From: Oscillospiraceae bacterium
Lineage (GTDB): Bacteria > Bacillota > Clostridia > Oscillospirales > Oscillospiraceae
DNA length: 5,358 nt
Reading direction: 5' to 3'
Assembly: GCA_017620315.1 (NCBI GenBank)
Contig: JAFZQQ010000254.1
Span: 1 to 5,358 of the forward strand
Part shown: positions 1 through 5,119 of the stretch, piece by piece
Position numbering within the stretch: the first letter of the stretch is position 1
How the letters are laid out: each line of letters opens with the position of its first letter
Translations under genes and position numbers: made by a program
Notes under the pieces: model-generated
Told to the model about the DNA's origin: nothing
Seen by the model: the letters and a program-made list of their open reading frames with translations, nothing else
Databases searched by the model: none

Positions 1-1
1 C

Positions 2-55
2 GCGCCGACCGACGAAAGCACGGCGGCGGAGCACGCGGCGCGCTACGGCGGATGA
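2..55 (+). CDS. possible 3' end of an unidentified plus-strand gene (partial)
   Basis: An open frame enters from the left edge and reads APTDESTAAEHAARYGG before a TGA at 53-55. The Ala/Glu/Asp-rich composition and the strong hairpin beginning about 19 nt after the stop fit a real C-terminus. Seventeen residues are too few to identify a family. The other plus frames and the minus strand are also partly open here because the sequence is GC-rich, so the frame choice is tentative. If real, the gene converges on rpsU, with the palindromic element lying between the two stop codons. Confidence 0.35.
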   Translation, partial: APTDESTAAEHAARYGG

Positions 56-73
56 CGCATACGGAGAACAAGA

Positions 74-108
74 AGGAGCCGCGGTCCCGTAAAGGGATCG
101 CGGCTCCT
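74..108 (+). terminator. 15-bp GC-rich hairpin, probable terminator
   Basis: Bases 74-88 (core GGAGCCGCGGTCCC) pair with 94-108 around a 5-nt GTAAA loop. All 15 positions pair in plus-strand RNA, because G84 opposite U98 is an allowed wobble. In minus-strand RNA the same position would be a C-A mismatch, so the plus strand is the better-folded transcript. The plus-strand tail (TGTGCTGTTGGCTCTTT) is only weakly T-rich, whereas the minus-strand tail (TTCTTGTTCTC) is richer in T. A bidirectional terminator between convergent genes is the simplest reading. The weak T-tract keeps confidence moderate. Confidence 0.5.
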
Positions 109-136
109 GTGCTGTTGGCTCTTTAGAGACAAAGAA

Positions 137-155
137 CCACCAGCTAGGCTGGTGG
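137..155 (+). repeat. left-end subterminal hairpin of the IS200-like element
   Basis: CCACCAGC (137-144) and GCTGGTGG (148-155) form a perfect 8-bp stem with a TAG loop. The stem is preceded by AAAGAA, where IS200/IS605 elements carry the short guide sequence that pairs with the cleavage site. Read on the minus strand, the hairpin is followed by TTCTTTGTCTCT, so it could also terminate transcription arriving from rpsU. IS200 left ends are known to carry a terminator that shields the element from outside transcription. Confidence 0.6.
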
Positions 156-180
156 GATTAAAAGCTTATAGCAATAAAAA

Positions 181-239
181 AGCCTCCCGTGATAGGATAG
201 CGCTGGTCCGCCAACCGCACTACGAAATCAAGGGAGGTT
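181..239 (+). promoter_or_regulatory. long-range 5'-UTR stem sequestering a Shine-Dalgarno
   Basis: AGCCTCCC (181-188) pairs with GGGAGGTT (232-239), six Watson-Crick pairs plus a G-U and an A-U, enclosing a 43-nt loop. The GGGAGG arm would be an excellent Shine-Dalgarno for the TTG at 246, with 8 nt of spacing, so folding would hide the ribosome binding site. This is the arrangement known to repress TnpA translation in IS200. Here the regulator survives although the gene it would control is gone. The pairing is directly visible; the repression is inferred. Confidence 0.5.
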
Positions 240-245
240 ACTGAT

Positions 246-269
246 TTGACAAGCATATCAGCACATTGA
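246..269 (+). pseudogene. residual start of a deleted transposase gene (tnpA-like)
   Basis: A TTG codon 8 nt after GGGAGG opens a frame of seven codons (MTSISAH if TTG is read as Met) that stops at TGA 267-269. Family TnpA proteins often start with a short polar stretch leading into a Ser-Leu-Ala-His-Thr-type motif, so Ser-Ala-His here could be a worn remnant. No other TnpA feature is visible: no HUH motif and no catalytic Tyr helix. It may equally be a chance mini-ORF. The initiation context is the only firm evidence. Confidence 0.25.
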
Positions 270-274
270 TTATA

Positions 275-326
275 GCATTAGCCCCTCAACTCCACAATAA
301 AAAGTGGAGCAGAGGAGCTAAAATGC
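275..326 (+). repeat. 52-nt imperfect foldback in the position expected for tnpA
   Basis: The two arms pair almost throughout. CTCCAC (290-295) pairs with GTGGAG (304-309) around an A-rich 8-nt loop. After a 2x2 internal loop, CCTC (284-287) pairs with GAGG (312-315). After a single mismatch, TTAGC-side bases 279-282 pair with 317-320. After a 2-nt bulge, GCAT (275-278) pairs with ATGC (323-326). This totals about 18 base pairs. Neither strand is followed by a T-run, so it is not an ordinary terminator. It may belong to the element's 3' structured region or to an RNA specified by the element. Confidence 0.6.
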
Positions 327-370
327 GAGAATTTATATCCATGCAGGGTTATGCACGAACAGGAATTAGT

Positions 371-384
371 GCGTCTTGAGACGC
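371..384 (+). repeat. small hairpin in the right part of the element
   Basis: GCGTC (371-375) pairs perfectly with GACGC (380-384) around a TTGA tetraloop. It is one of three hairpins stacked towards the right end. It has no T-tract on either strand, so a structural or transposition role is more likely than termination. Confidence 0.5.
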
Positions 385-394
385 GGCTAGTACT

Positions 395-411
395 AGGCCC
401 TTTTAGGGCCT
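395..411 (+). repeat. hairpin preceding the right end
   Basis: AGGCCC (395-400) pairs perfectly with GGGCCT (406-411) around a TTTTA loop. An overlapping 10-bp palindrome, CTAGTACTAG (387-396), lies directly to its left, so alternative folds are possible. The TTTTA loop is identical to the loop of the right-end hairpin at 417-439. Confidence 0.5.
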
Positions 412-416
412 GTGCA

Positions 417-445
417 AACCACGCGTTTTACGCGGGGTTTTGATT
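417..445 (+). repeat. right-end hairpin of the IS200-like element with T-rich tail
   Basis: AACCACGCG (417-425) pairs with CGCGGGGTT (431-439) around TTTTA, with one A-G mismatch (421/435) in an otherwise complete 9-bp stem. TTTTGATT follows. A subterminal hairpin plus a short 3' tail containing the cleavage site is what the right end of IS200/IS605 elements looks like. On the plus strand it also resembles an intrinsic terminator. The stem foot (AAACCAC) resembles that of the left hairpin (GAACCAC). Confidence 0.55.
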
Positions 446-457
446 GGCTGTTCTGGC

Positions 458-643
458 TTAATAGTAACGCTTATTGCGGTTCTTGCGCGCGGCCTCGCTC
501 TTCTTGCGGCGCTTGACGCTGGGGCTCTCGTACGCCTCGCGGCGACGGACCTCCGCAACGATGCCGGCCTTGGCGCAGCTCCTCTTGAAGCGCTTGAGCG
601 CGCTGTCAAGGGATTCGCCCTCCTTAAGCCGAACCTCGGACAT
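458..643 (-). CDS. rpsU: 30S ribosomal protein S21
   Basis: The 61-residue, strongly basic protein is a small-subunit ribosomal protein. S21 binds near the 3' end of 16S rRNA on the platform and supports initiation on natural mRNAs. It shows the S21 signature: [21 protein letters not shown] at the N-terminus, a central [14 protein letters not shown] segment, and a Lys/Arg/Asn-rich tail ending RNKRYY. The length is normal for Firmicutes (about 57-60 residues). The ATG at 643 is supported by a GGAGGGAGGG stretch 9 nt upstream and by family alignment at the Met-Ser-Glu-Val start. It lies downstream of leuS but has its own consensus promoter (724-752), so it can be expressed independently of the operon. 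Its TAA stop is about 13 nt from the right end of the palindromic element, and no separate dedicated terminator is visible before that element. Confidence 0.97.
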   Translation of the reverse strand: MSEVRLKEGESLDSALKRFKRSCAKAGIVAEVRRREAYESPSVKRRKKSEAARKNRNKRYY

Positions 644-652
644 CTATATTTT

Positions 653-662
653 CCCTCCCTCC
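653..662 (-). promoter_or_regulatory. tandem Shine-Dalgarno for rpsU
   Basis: The minus strand reads GGAGGGAGGG, two overlapping anti-SD matches in different registers, with the nearer one 9 nt from the ATG across an A/T-rich AAAATATAG spacer. The unstructured spacer and doubled site fit a highly translated ribosomal protein mRNA. The site also fixes the rpsU start codon. Confidence 0.75.
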
Positions 663-681
663 GATGCGCCCGGTTCAAATC

Positions 682-706
682 CAGAGCGCTCAGTAAGAGC
701 CATCTG
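682..706 (-). promoter_or_regulatory. weak stem-loop in the rpsU 5' UTR
   Basis: In the minus-strand transcript CAGA pairs with TCTG and, after a 2x2 internal loop, GCTC pairs with GAGC around a TTACT loop. It sits between the predicted transcription start and the Shine-Dalgarno. Eight pairs in two blocks are marginal, and an autoregulatory role is speculation. It is noted because this roughly 73-nt leader is otherwise featureless. Confidence 0.25.
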
Positions 707-723
707 AATGACTTGCGAATAGC

Positions 724-752
724 ATTATATGAGAATATCGCAGGCTTGTCAA
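724..752 (-). promoter_or_regulatory. consensus sigma-A promoter for rpsU
   Basis: On the minus strand a perfect -35 box TTGACA (752-747) and a perfect -10 box TATAAT (729-724) are separated by exactly 17 bp, the optimal housekeeping promoter. The transcription start should fall near 716-718, giving a leader of about 73 nt before the rpsU ATG. The promoter starts 27 bp past the leuS stop codon. It is oriented only towards rpsU. Confidence 0.92.
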
Positions 753-755
753 CAA

Positions 756-780
756 TTTTTTTGTTTTTTTGGTATTTTTT
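756..780 (-). promoter_or_regulatory. A-tract UP-like element upstream of the rpsU promoter
   Basis: Three A-runs on the minus strand (775-780, 764-770 and 756-762, lengths 6, 7 and 7) occupy roughly -40 to -63 relative to the predicted start. This is where UP elements contact the RNA polymerase alpha C-terminal domains. Their centres lie about 8-10.5 bp apart, close to helical phasing, so the DNA may be curved. The block begins at the leuS stop codon. No hairpin accompanies it, so it is not a leuS terminator. Confidence 0.6.
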
Positions 781-3209
781 CAGGAAGCGGGCTTTACGAT
801 CAGATTCACAAGCTTGTTTTTCACAAGTATCGTCTTGACGATTTGCATTCCCTCAAGTGCCTTCGCGACCCTTTCGTTTTCCTTCGCTGCCGCGATAACG
901 GCGCTCTCGTCGCTGTCTGTGGGCACGTTGATCGTGCCGCGAAGCTTGCCCTGTATCTGAACCGCCATCTCGACGGTCGAGGCGACAGTCTTGCTTTCGT
1001 CAAACTCCGGCCATGGATTCTGCATTGCCATTTTCCCGGTCTCCTTTGCGAAGCCCATAAGCTCCCACATCTCCTCGGTCATATGCGGTGCAAATGGCGA
1101 AAGCAGCAACAGGAGCGCCTTCAGGTCGCCGCGAGAAAGCCCGTTTGCATAGAACTCGTTCACCATTGTCATAAGCGCGGCAATGGCGGTGTTCATTTTA
1201 AGCTCGTCGATATCGCTTGTGACCTTTCTTATTGTTCTGTGAACCGTCGCGGCGTTCTTTTCGGAAATGCCCTCCTCGTCACTCACCATATCCATGAGAT
1301 TCCAGCAGCGGTCAAGAAAACGCTTTGAGCCTTTCACCGCCTCGTTAGACCACGAGACCGCCTTTTCAAAGTCGCCGATGAACATGATATGCAGACGCAT
1401 AGTGTCCGCTCCGTACTGCTCGACGATATCATTCGGGTTCACAACATTGCCGCGGGACTTGGACATCTTCTCTCCGCCCTCGCCGAGTATCATGCCGTGG
1501 CTCGTGCGCTTGGCGTAGGGCTCCTTGGTGTGTACGACGCCGATATCGTAGAGGAACTTATGCCAGAAGCGCGAATAGAGCAGATGCAGCGTCGTGTGCT
1601 CCATACCGCCGTTATACCAGTCGACCGGTCCCCAGTATTCCTCTGCCTCCTTCGATACGGGCGCAGCGTCGTTGTGCGGATCCATATAGCGAAGGAAATA
1701 CCACGACGAGCCCGCCCACTGTGGCATGGTGTCAGTCTCGCGCTTTGCGCTCTTGCCGCACTTCGGGCAGGTCGTGTTGACCCAGTCGGTCATCTTGGAA
1801 ATCGGGCTCTCACCGTCGTCGGTGGGCTCATAGCTCTCAACCATCGGCAGCAGCAGTGGAAGCTGTTCCTCCGGTACGCAGACCCAGCCGCAGTCCGGGC
1901 AGAGAACCATCGGAATGGGCTCGCCCCAGTAACGCTGGCGCGAGAACACCCAGTCGCGAAGCTTGTAATTGACCTTGGCGGAACCGATCCCCTCTTTTTC
2001 AAGGTACTCGATCATAGCGGGAATGGCTTCCTTGACGCTCTTGCCGTTCAAAAAGCCGGAGTTGGTCATGATTGCGGTGTCGTCCTTGGCAACGAAAGCT
2101 TCCTTCTCAACGTCCCCGCCCGATACGACTTCGATTATCGGCAGGCCGAATTTCTTTGCGAAGTCCCAGTCTCGCTGGTCGTGACCGGGAACCGCCATGA
2201 TCGCGCCGGTGCCGTAGGTGGACAGAACATAGTCTGAGATGAATATGGGGATCTCTTTTCCCGTCACGGGGTTGACCGCGCGCACGCCGTCAAGCCTTAC
2301 TCCGGTCTTATCCTTGGCAAGGTCTGTGCGCTCAAGGTCGGACTTTGCGGCAGCGGCACGCTGATAGGCCTCGACCTCCTCCGCGTTTGCAAGCTCAGGC
2401 AGCCATTTTTTCACAAGCTCGTGCTCCGGGGAAAGCACCATATAGGTCGCGCCGAACATCGTATCCGCGCGGGTCGTATAGATCACGATACCGTCGCCGT
2501 TGGTAGCGCGGAAGGTGACCTCTGCACCGGTGGAGCGTCCGATCCAGTTGCGTTGCTGAATCTTGACGCGCTCTATGTAATCGACGTCCTCAAGGTCGTC
2601 AAGAAGCCTTTCGGCGTACTTGGTGATGGCAAGCATCCACTGGCTCTTTTCCTTACGGATCACAGGGCTGCCGCAGCGCTCGCAGACGCCCTCGACGACC
2701 TCCTCGTTGGCAAGTACGCACTTGCAGCTCGTGCACCAGTTGACCGGCATAGTCGCCTTGTATGCAAGGCCATGCTTATAAAGTTGCAGGAAAATCCACT
2801 GCGTCCACTTATAGTAGCTCGGGTCGGTAGTATCGGTCACGCGGTCCCAGTCAAAGCCATAGCCTAACATTTTGAGCTGGCTCGTAAAATTCTCGATGTT
2901 GTGCTTGGTGACGGCCGCAGGATGAACGTGGTTCTTGATCGCATAGTTTTCCGTCGGCAGGCCAAAGGCGTCAAAGCCGATGGGAAACAGCACGTTATAG
3001 CCCTGCATGCGCTTCTTGCGGGTGATGATATCCATTGCAGTAAACGGGCGCGGATGTCCGACATGCAGTCCCTGTCCGGAGGGATACGGAAACTCAATAA
3101 GGCCATAGAATTTAGGTTTATCCCGCTCCCCAGTCACAGCGGCATAGGGCTTGGTTTCCGCCCATCTCGCCTGCCATTTCTTTTCGATGGCAGCAAAATC
3201 GTACTTCAT
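780..3209 (-). CDS. leuS: leucyl-tRNA synthetase
   Basis: This 809-residue class Ia synthetase attaches leucine to tRNA-Leu in the cytoplasm with ATP hydrolysis. The Rossmann catalytic core carries the HIGH-type motif HVGH at 49-52 and KMSKS at 581-585. A Cys4 zinc module lies at C159, C162, C176 and C179, and a second Cys-rich pair of knuckles at C437/C440 and C481/C484. The CP1 editing domain follows the first zinc module: TTRADT at 245-250 and GTGAIMAVPGHDQRD at 333-347 match the Thr-rich region and the universal Asp that hydrolyse mischarged tRNA. The usual Pro of TTRPDT is Ala here, a variant I believe is not rare in Clostridia. Residues about 655-735 form the anticodon-binding helical bundle, and about 742-809 the C-terminal tRNA-contacting domain. 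Length is normal for bacteria. The ATG at 3209 is preceded by AAAGGAG 10 nt upstream. The gene lies 35 nt after rsfS, and no T-box leader fits in that gap, so it should be transcribed from upstream genes. Confidence 0.98.
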   Translation of the reverse strand: MKYDFAAIEKKWQARWAETKPYAAVTGERDKPKFYGLIEFPYPSGQGLHVGHPRPFTAMDIITRKKRMQGYNVLFPIGFDAFGLPTENYAIKNHVHPAAVTKHNIENFTSQLKMLGYGFDWDRVTDTTDPSYYKWTQWIFLQLYKHGLAYKATMPVNWCTSCKCVLANEEVVEGVCERCGSPVIRKEKSQWMLAITKYAERLLDDLEDVDYIERVKIQQRNWIGRSTGAEVTFRATNGDGIVIYTTRADTMFGATYMVLSPEHELVKKWLPELANAEEVEAYQRAAAAKSDLERTDLAKDKTGVRLDGVRAVNPVTGKEIPIFISDYVLSTYGTGAIMAVPGHDQRDWDFAKKFGLPIIEVVSGGDVEKEAFVAKDDTAIMTNSGFLNGKSVKEAIPAMIEYLEKEGIGSAKVNYKLRDWVFSRQRYWGEPIPMVLCPDCGWVCVPEEQLPLLLPMVESYEPTDDGESPISKMTDWVNTTCPKCGKSAKRETDTMPQWAGSSWYFLRYMDPHNDAAPVSKEAEEYWGPVDWYNGGMEHTTLHLLYSRFWHKFLYDIGVVHTKEPYAKRTSHGMILGEGGEKMSKSRGNVVNPNDIVEQYGADTMRLHIMFIGDFEKAVSWSNEAVKGSKRFLDRCWNLMDMVSDEEGISEKNAATVHRTIRKVTSDIDELKMNTAIAALMTMVNEFYANGLSRGDLKALLLLLSPFAPHMTEEMWELMGFAKETGKMAMQNPWPEFDESKTVASTVEMAVQIQGKLRGTINVPTDSDESAVIAAAKENERVAKALEGMQIVKTILVKNKLVNLIVKPAS

Positions 3210-3244
3210 CTCTCGATGGCTCCTTTAGATTAAAATGTGGTTCA

Positions 3245-3607
3245 TCAGTCGGCGGTAACAACACCGTCAAGCGGTATCTCTTTCCCATCTGCCCAGAGAT
3301 GCTCCAGCGAATAGAATTCCCTGGCCTCGGCGTTGAAAACGTGCACGGCAATGCAGCCATAGTCAAGCAGCACCCACGTCCCGCCGCGGTGTCCCTCGCG
3401 GTGCAGCACCTCCTCGCCGGCCTCGGAGAGCTTTTTTTCGACCTCATCGCACAGAGCGTTGATCTGTGTGTTTGAGCCGCCGGTGCAGATGACAAAATAG
3501 TCAGCAAGCGTCGAAACCTCGTCGATCTCAAGGACCTTTATATCCTTTCCCCGTTTTGAGTCCAGAGCCTTTGCTGCGAGAATAGCAATTTCCTTTGGTT
3601 TGAGCAT
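3245..3607 (-). CDS. rsfS: ribosome silencing factor RsfS (YbeB/YqeL/Iojap family)
   Basis: This 120-residue cytoplasmic protein belongs to the family that binds ribosomal protein uL14 (L14) on the 50S subunit and blocks joining with 30S, lowering translation in starvation or stationary phase. Family hallmarks are visible in order: an N-terminal helix ending in the KVLEIDEVSTLADYFVICTG strand-turn block (about residues 24-43), then SNTQINALCDEVE (45-57), EGHRGGTWVLLDYGCIAVHVF (71-91) and the C-terminal REFYSLEHLWAD (95-106). Length is typical. The ATG at 3607 follows AAAGGAA with about 7 nt of spacing, and only 15 nt separate it from the upstream stop codon, indicating cotranscription. Linkage to yqeK, an LCP gene and leuS is a recurrent arrangement in Clostridia. 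Confidence 0.96.
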   Translation of the reverse strand: MLKPKEIAILAAKALDSKRGKDIKVLEIDEVSTLADYFVICTGGSNTQINALCDEVEKKLSEAGEEVLHREGHRGGTWVLLDYGCIAVHVFNAEAREFYSLEHLWADGKEIPLDGVVTAD

Positions 3608-3622
3608 ATTTTATTCCTTTCT

Positions 3623-5119
3623 TTATTCGTTGCCTTCCTGTCCGGATGGTGTCGTATTATCATTATTATTGTCGTTGCCGCTGCTTCCGGTTTCATTCCC
3701 GGTGTTGGTTTCAGCGTCCCCCGTAGTCGGCGGAGTTTCATCGGTTCCATTCTCAGAGTCTGTTTCTCCGTTTCCGTTCTCCGTGTCTTTTCTGTCGCCG
3801 TCCTCGGCATTTTTTCCGTCCTCGCCGTCTTCTCCACCTTCTTCGCCTTCTTCGCCTTCTTCGCCGTCGCCGTCCTCCTCTTCATCCTCGGGATCCGGGA
3901 TGTCCGGAGGCAATGCGGCGATACCGTCGGCAACATAGCCGGTCGACGAGGTCACGCTTCCGTCCTGCAGGATCGACATGATATCAAGATTCGCGTCCGT
4001 CACTTTTGACAGATAAGGGTTAAAGCTGTCGTTGACAAGCTCTTTGACCTCGCTTCTGTACAGAGTCACATAAGACTGCATGCTCTGAGTGCTTCGGCTC
4101 CAGGCGTAAGCATAATAGTTTCCGGGTATCGTGCAGGTAAAGAAATCTCCTTCGCTCAGTTCCATAGCCTGACGGGCAAACCACAACATATTTCCAAGCG
4201 ACAGGTCGCTCTCGACGTCCTTGTTGAATATCTCAACATAGCCGGAGATCTTTGTCCAGTTTTTGAGCTTGAGACACTGCTTGAACATCTCCTTCAGAAA
4301 CGACTGCTGTGTCTTGACGCGGCCCGTATCATCATAGCCGGAGGTCAGGGTGTTGTTCTTTCTCCAGCGCACAAGCCCCATCGCCTGCTCGCCATTCAGC
4401 TTTTGAAGTCCCGGCTTGAGATGAATGTGCAGATCCTGCGCGTCGTCGTCGTAGTCCATCACGCGCGGGACGTCATACTCCACTCCGCCGATGAGATCCA
4501 CGACCTCAACAAACGCCTTGAGGTCTATCTTGACATAATAGTCGGGCACAAAGCCTATCAGCTTGCCGATGTGCTTTTTAAGCCCGTTGATACCGCTCAT
4601 GCTGTAGACCGAATTGATCTTCTTCAGATCCCAGCTGACATTGACCATGGTGTCGCGCGGAATGCTCATCAGATTGAGATTCTGATCCTTTACATTGTAA
4701 GCCACCACCATAATAGTGTCGGTACTGCCGCTGAACTTATCCATGCCAAAGAGCAGAAAGGTATACCAGCCTTCCTTTCGTTCACCGGAAACGACAGGCT
4801 GCTCGGTATTGCTGTCGTCTATCTCATGTATTTCATCCCATGGCTCGTCTCCGATTATTTCCACTGGCTCCTCGCCTATGGTCACAGGTCCGGTGCTGCT
4901 GTTTTGAGGTATATCCGGGGCGCGTATCTCCCAAAGGAACTTCGCTGTAAATATACCCGCAATAAAAAGCAGCACAACGACGCAAAAAACGATCCAATAC
5001 ACAGGATTGCCAAAAAAAGCTTTTACCTGATCCCATGCCTCGTCCATATTTTGCCGGTCATCAACTCGCCCATGTTCCATGCGTTTGGGCTCATCGTCCC
5101 GGAAGTCGCTGTCTACCAT
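3623..5119 (-). CDS. LytR-CpsA-Psr (LCP) family cell-wall glycopolymer transferase with acidic C-terminal tail
   Basis: LCP proteins transfer teichoic acid or capsule-type polymers from undecaprenyl-phosphate carriers to peptidoglycan on the outer face of the membrane. This 498-residue protein has a charged cytoplasmic N-terminus (1-37), one membrane segment (about 41-59, YWIVFCVVVLLFIAGIF) and an external part. The LCP domain spans roughly 117-285. Signature positions are the STDTIM block (D134), SIPRDT (R155, D156), KINSVYS (167-173) and DDTGRVKTQQ (263-272, with R267 and Q271/Q272), which match the Asp/Arg residues that bind metal and the lipid pyrophosphate head. Residues about 286-400 form a membrane-external extension found in many clostridial members. 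From about 402 the sequence turns into a Glu/Asp/Gly tail and then an Asn/Thr/Gly tail. The ATG overlaps the preceding TAA by one base (TAATG), with GGAGG 6 nt upstream inside the end of yqeK, implying translational coupling. The polymer substrate cannot be told from sequence. Confidence 0.93.
   Translation of the reverse strand: MVDSDFRDDEPKRMEHGRVDDRQNMDEAWDQVKAFFGNPVYWIVFCVVVLLFIAGIFTAKFLWEIRAPDIPQNSSTGPVTIGEEPVEIIGDEPWDEIHEIDDSNTEQPVVSGERKEGWYTFLLFGMDKFSGSTDTIMVVAYNVKDQNLNLMSIPRDTMVNVSWDLKKINSVYSMSGINGLKKHIGKLIGFVPDYYVKIDLKAFVEVVDLIGGVEYDVPRVMDYDDDAQDLHIHLKPGLQKLNGEQAMGLVRWRKNNTLTSGYDDTGRVKTQQSFLKEMFKQCLKLKNWTKISGYVEIFNKDVESDLSLGNMLWFARQAMELSEGDFFTCTIPGNYYAYAWSRSTQSMQSYVTLYRSEVKELVNDSFNPYLSKVTDANLDIMSILQDGSVTSSTGYVADGIAALPPDIPDPEDEEEDGDGEEGEEGEEGGEDGEDGKNAEDGDRKDTENGNGETDSENGTDETPPTTGDAETNTGNETGSSGNDNNNDNTTPSGQEGNE
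3838..3864 (-). repeat. three perfect 9-bp tandem repeats in the LCP acidic tail
   Basis: The plus strand reads CTTCTTCGC three times in a row without mismatch, encoding Glu-Glu-Gly units at about residues 419-427 on the minus strand. Flanking sequence continues as degenerate GAx/GGx codons for about 75 nt on each side. Perfect 9-bp units in frame can expand or contract by slippage without breaking the gene, so tail length is likely variable between strains. Confidence 0.85.

Larger units (their letters stand above)
127..445 (+). mobile_element. IS200/IS605-like element lacking tnpA (non-autonomous, MITE/PATE-like)
   Basis: This roughly 320-bp noncoding block has the layout of an IS200-type element read on the plus strand. 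In order it contains a subterminal left hairpin with a 3-nt loop (137-155), a long-range stem (181-188 with 232-239) covering a GGGAGG Shine-Dalgarno, and a TTG start at 246 with only seven codons. It continues with a long imperfect foldback (275-326), two compact hairpins (371-384, 395-411), and a right hairpin (417-439) followed by TTTTGATT. IS200 elements are known for subterminal hairpins recognised by the Y1 HUH transposase TnpA, for no terminal inverted repeats or target duplication, and for a 5'-UTR stem that hides the tnpA ribosome binding site. A tnpA of roughly 400-460 bp should follow the TTG but is missing. The exact ends cannot be fixed from one copy; 127 and 445 are estimates. 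The family assignment rests on architecture and recalled similarity, not on a search. An unrelated structured RNA or an intergenic repeat is the alternative. Confidence 0.55.

Noticed and set aside
127..445. Group I intron or IStron, or a CRISPR array, as explanation for the structured block
   Set aside because: No intron core signatures are recognisable, and there are no regularly spaced direct repeats. The hairpins differ from each other in sequence.
672..682. GGTTCAAATCC on the plus strand, identical to a tRNA T-loop core
   Set aside because: The flanking bases do not form the 5-bp T-stem, and there is no anticodon arm, D-arm or acceptor stem around it. It lies in the rpsU leader and is probably chance.
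756..780. T-rich plus-strand tract as an intrinsic terminator
   Set aside because: No hairpin precedes it on the plus strand. It is better explained as the A-tract element upstream of the rpsU promoter on the minus strand.
440..838. 132-codon plus-strand frame across rpsU and its promoter
   Set aside because: It runs antisense to rpsU and through the consensus promoter, and no protein family resemblance is visible.
1389..2237. 282-codon open frame on the plus strand opposite leuS
   Set aside because: It lies wholly antisense to a well-supported synthetase gene. Its protein has no recognisable motifs and looks like a GC-driven shadow frame.
3600..3938. Ser/Pro-rich plus-strand frame opposite the acidic tail
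   Set aside because: The Ser/Pro/Phe repeats are the direct complement of Glu/Asp/Gly codons in the LCP tail, so it is not an independent gene.
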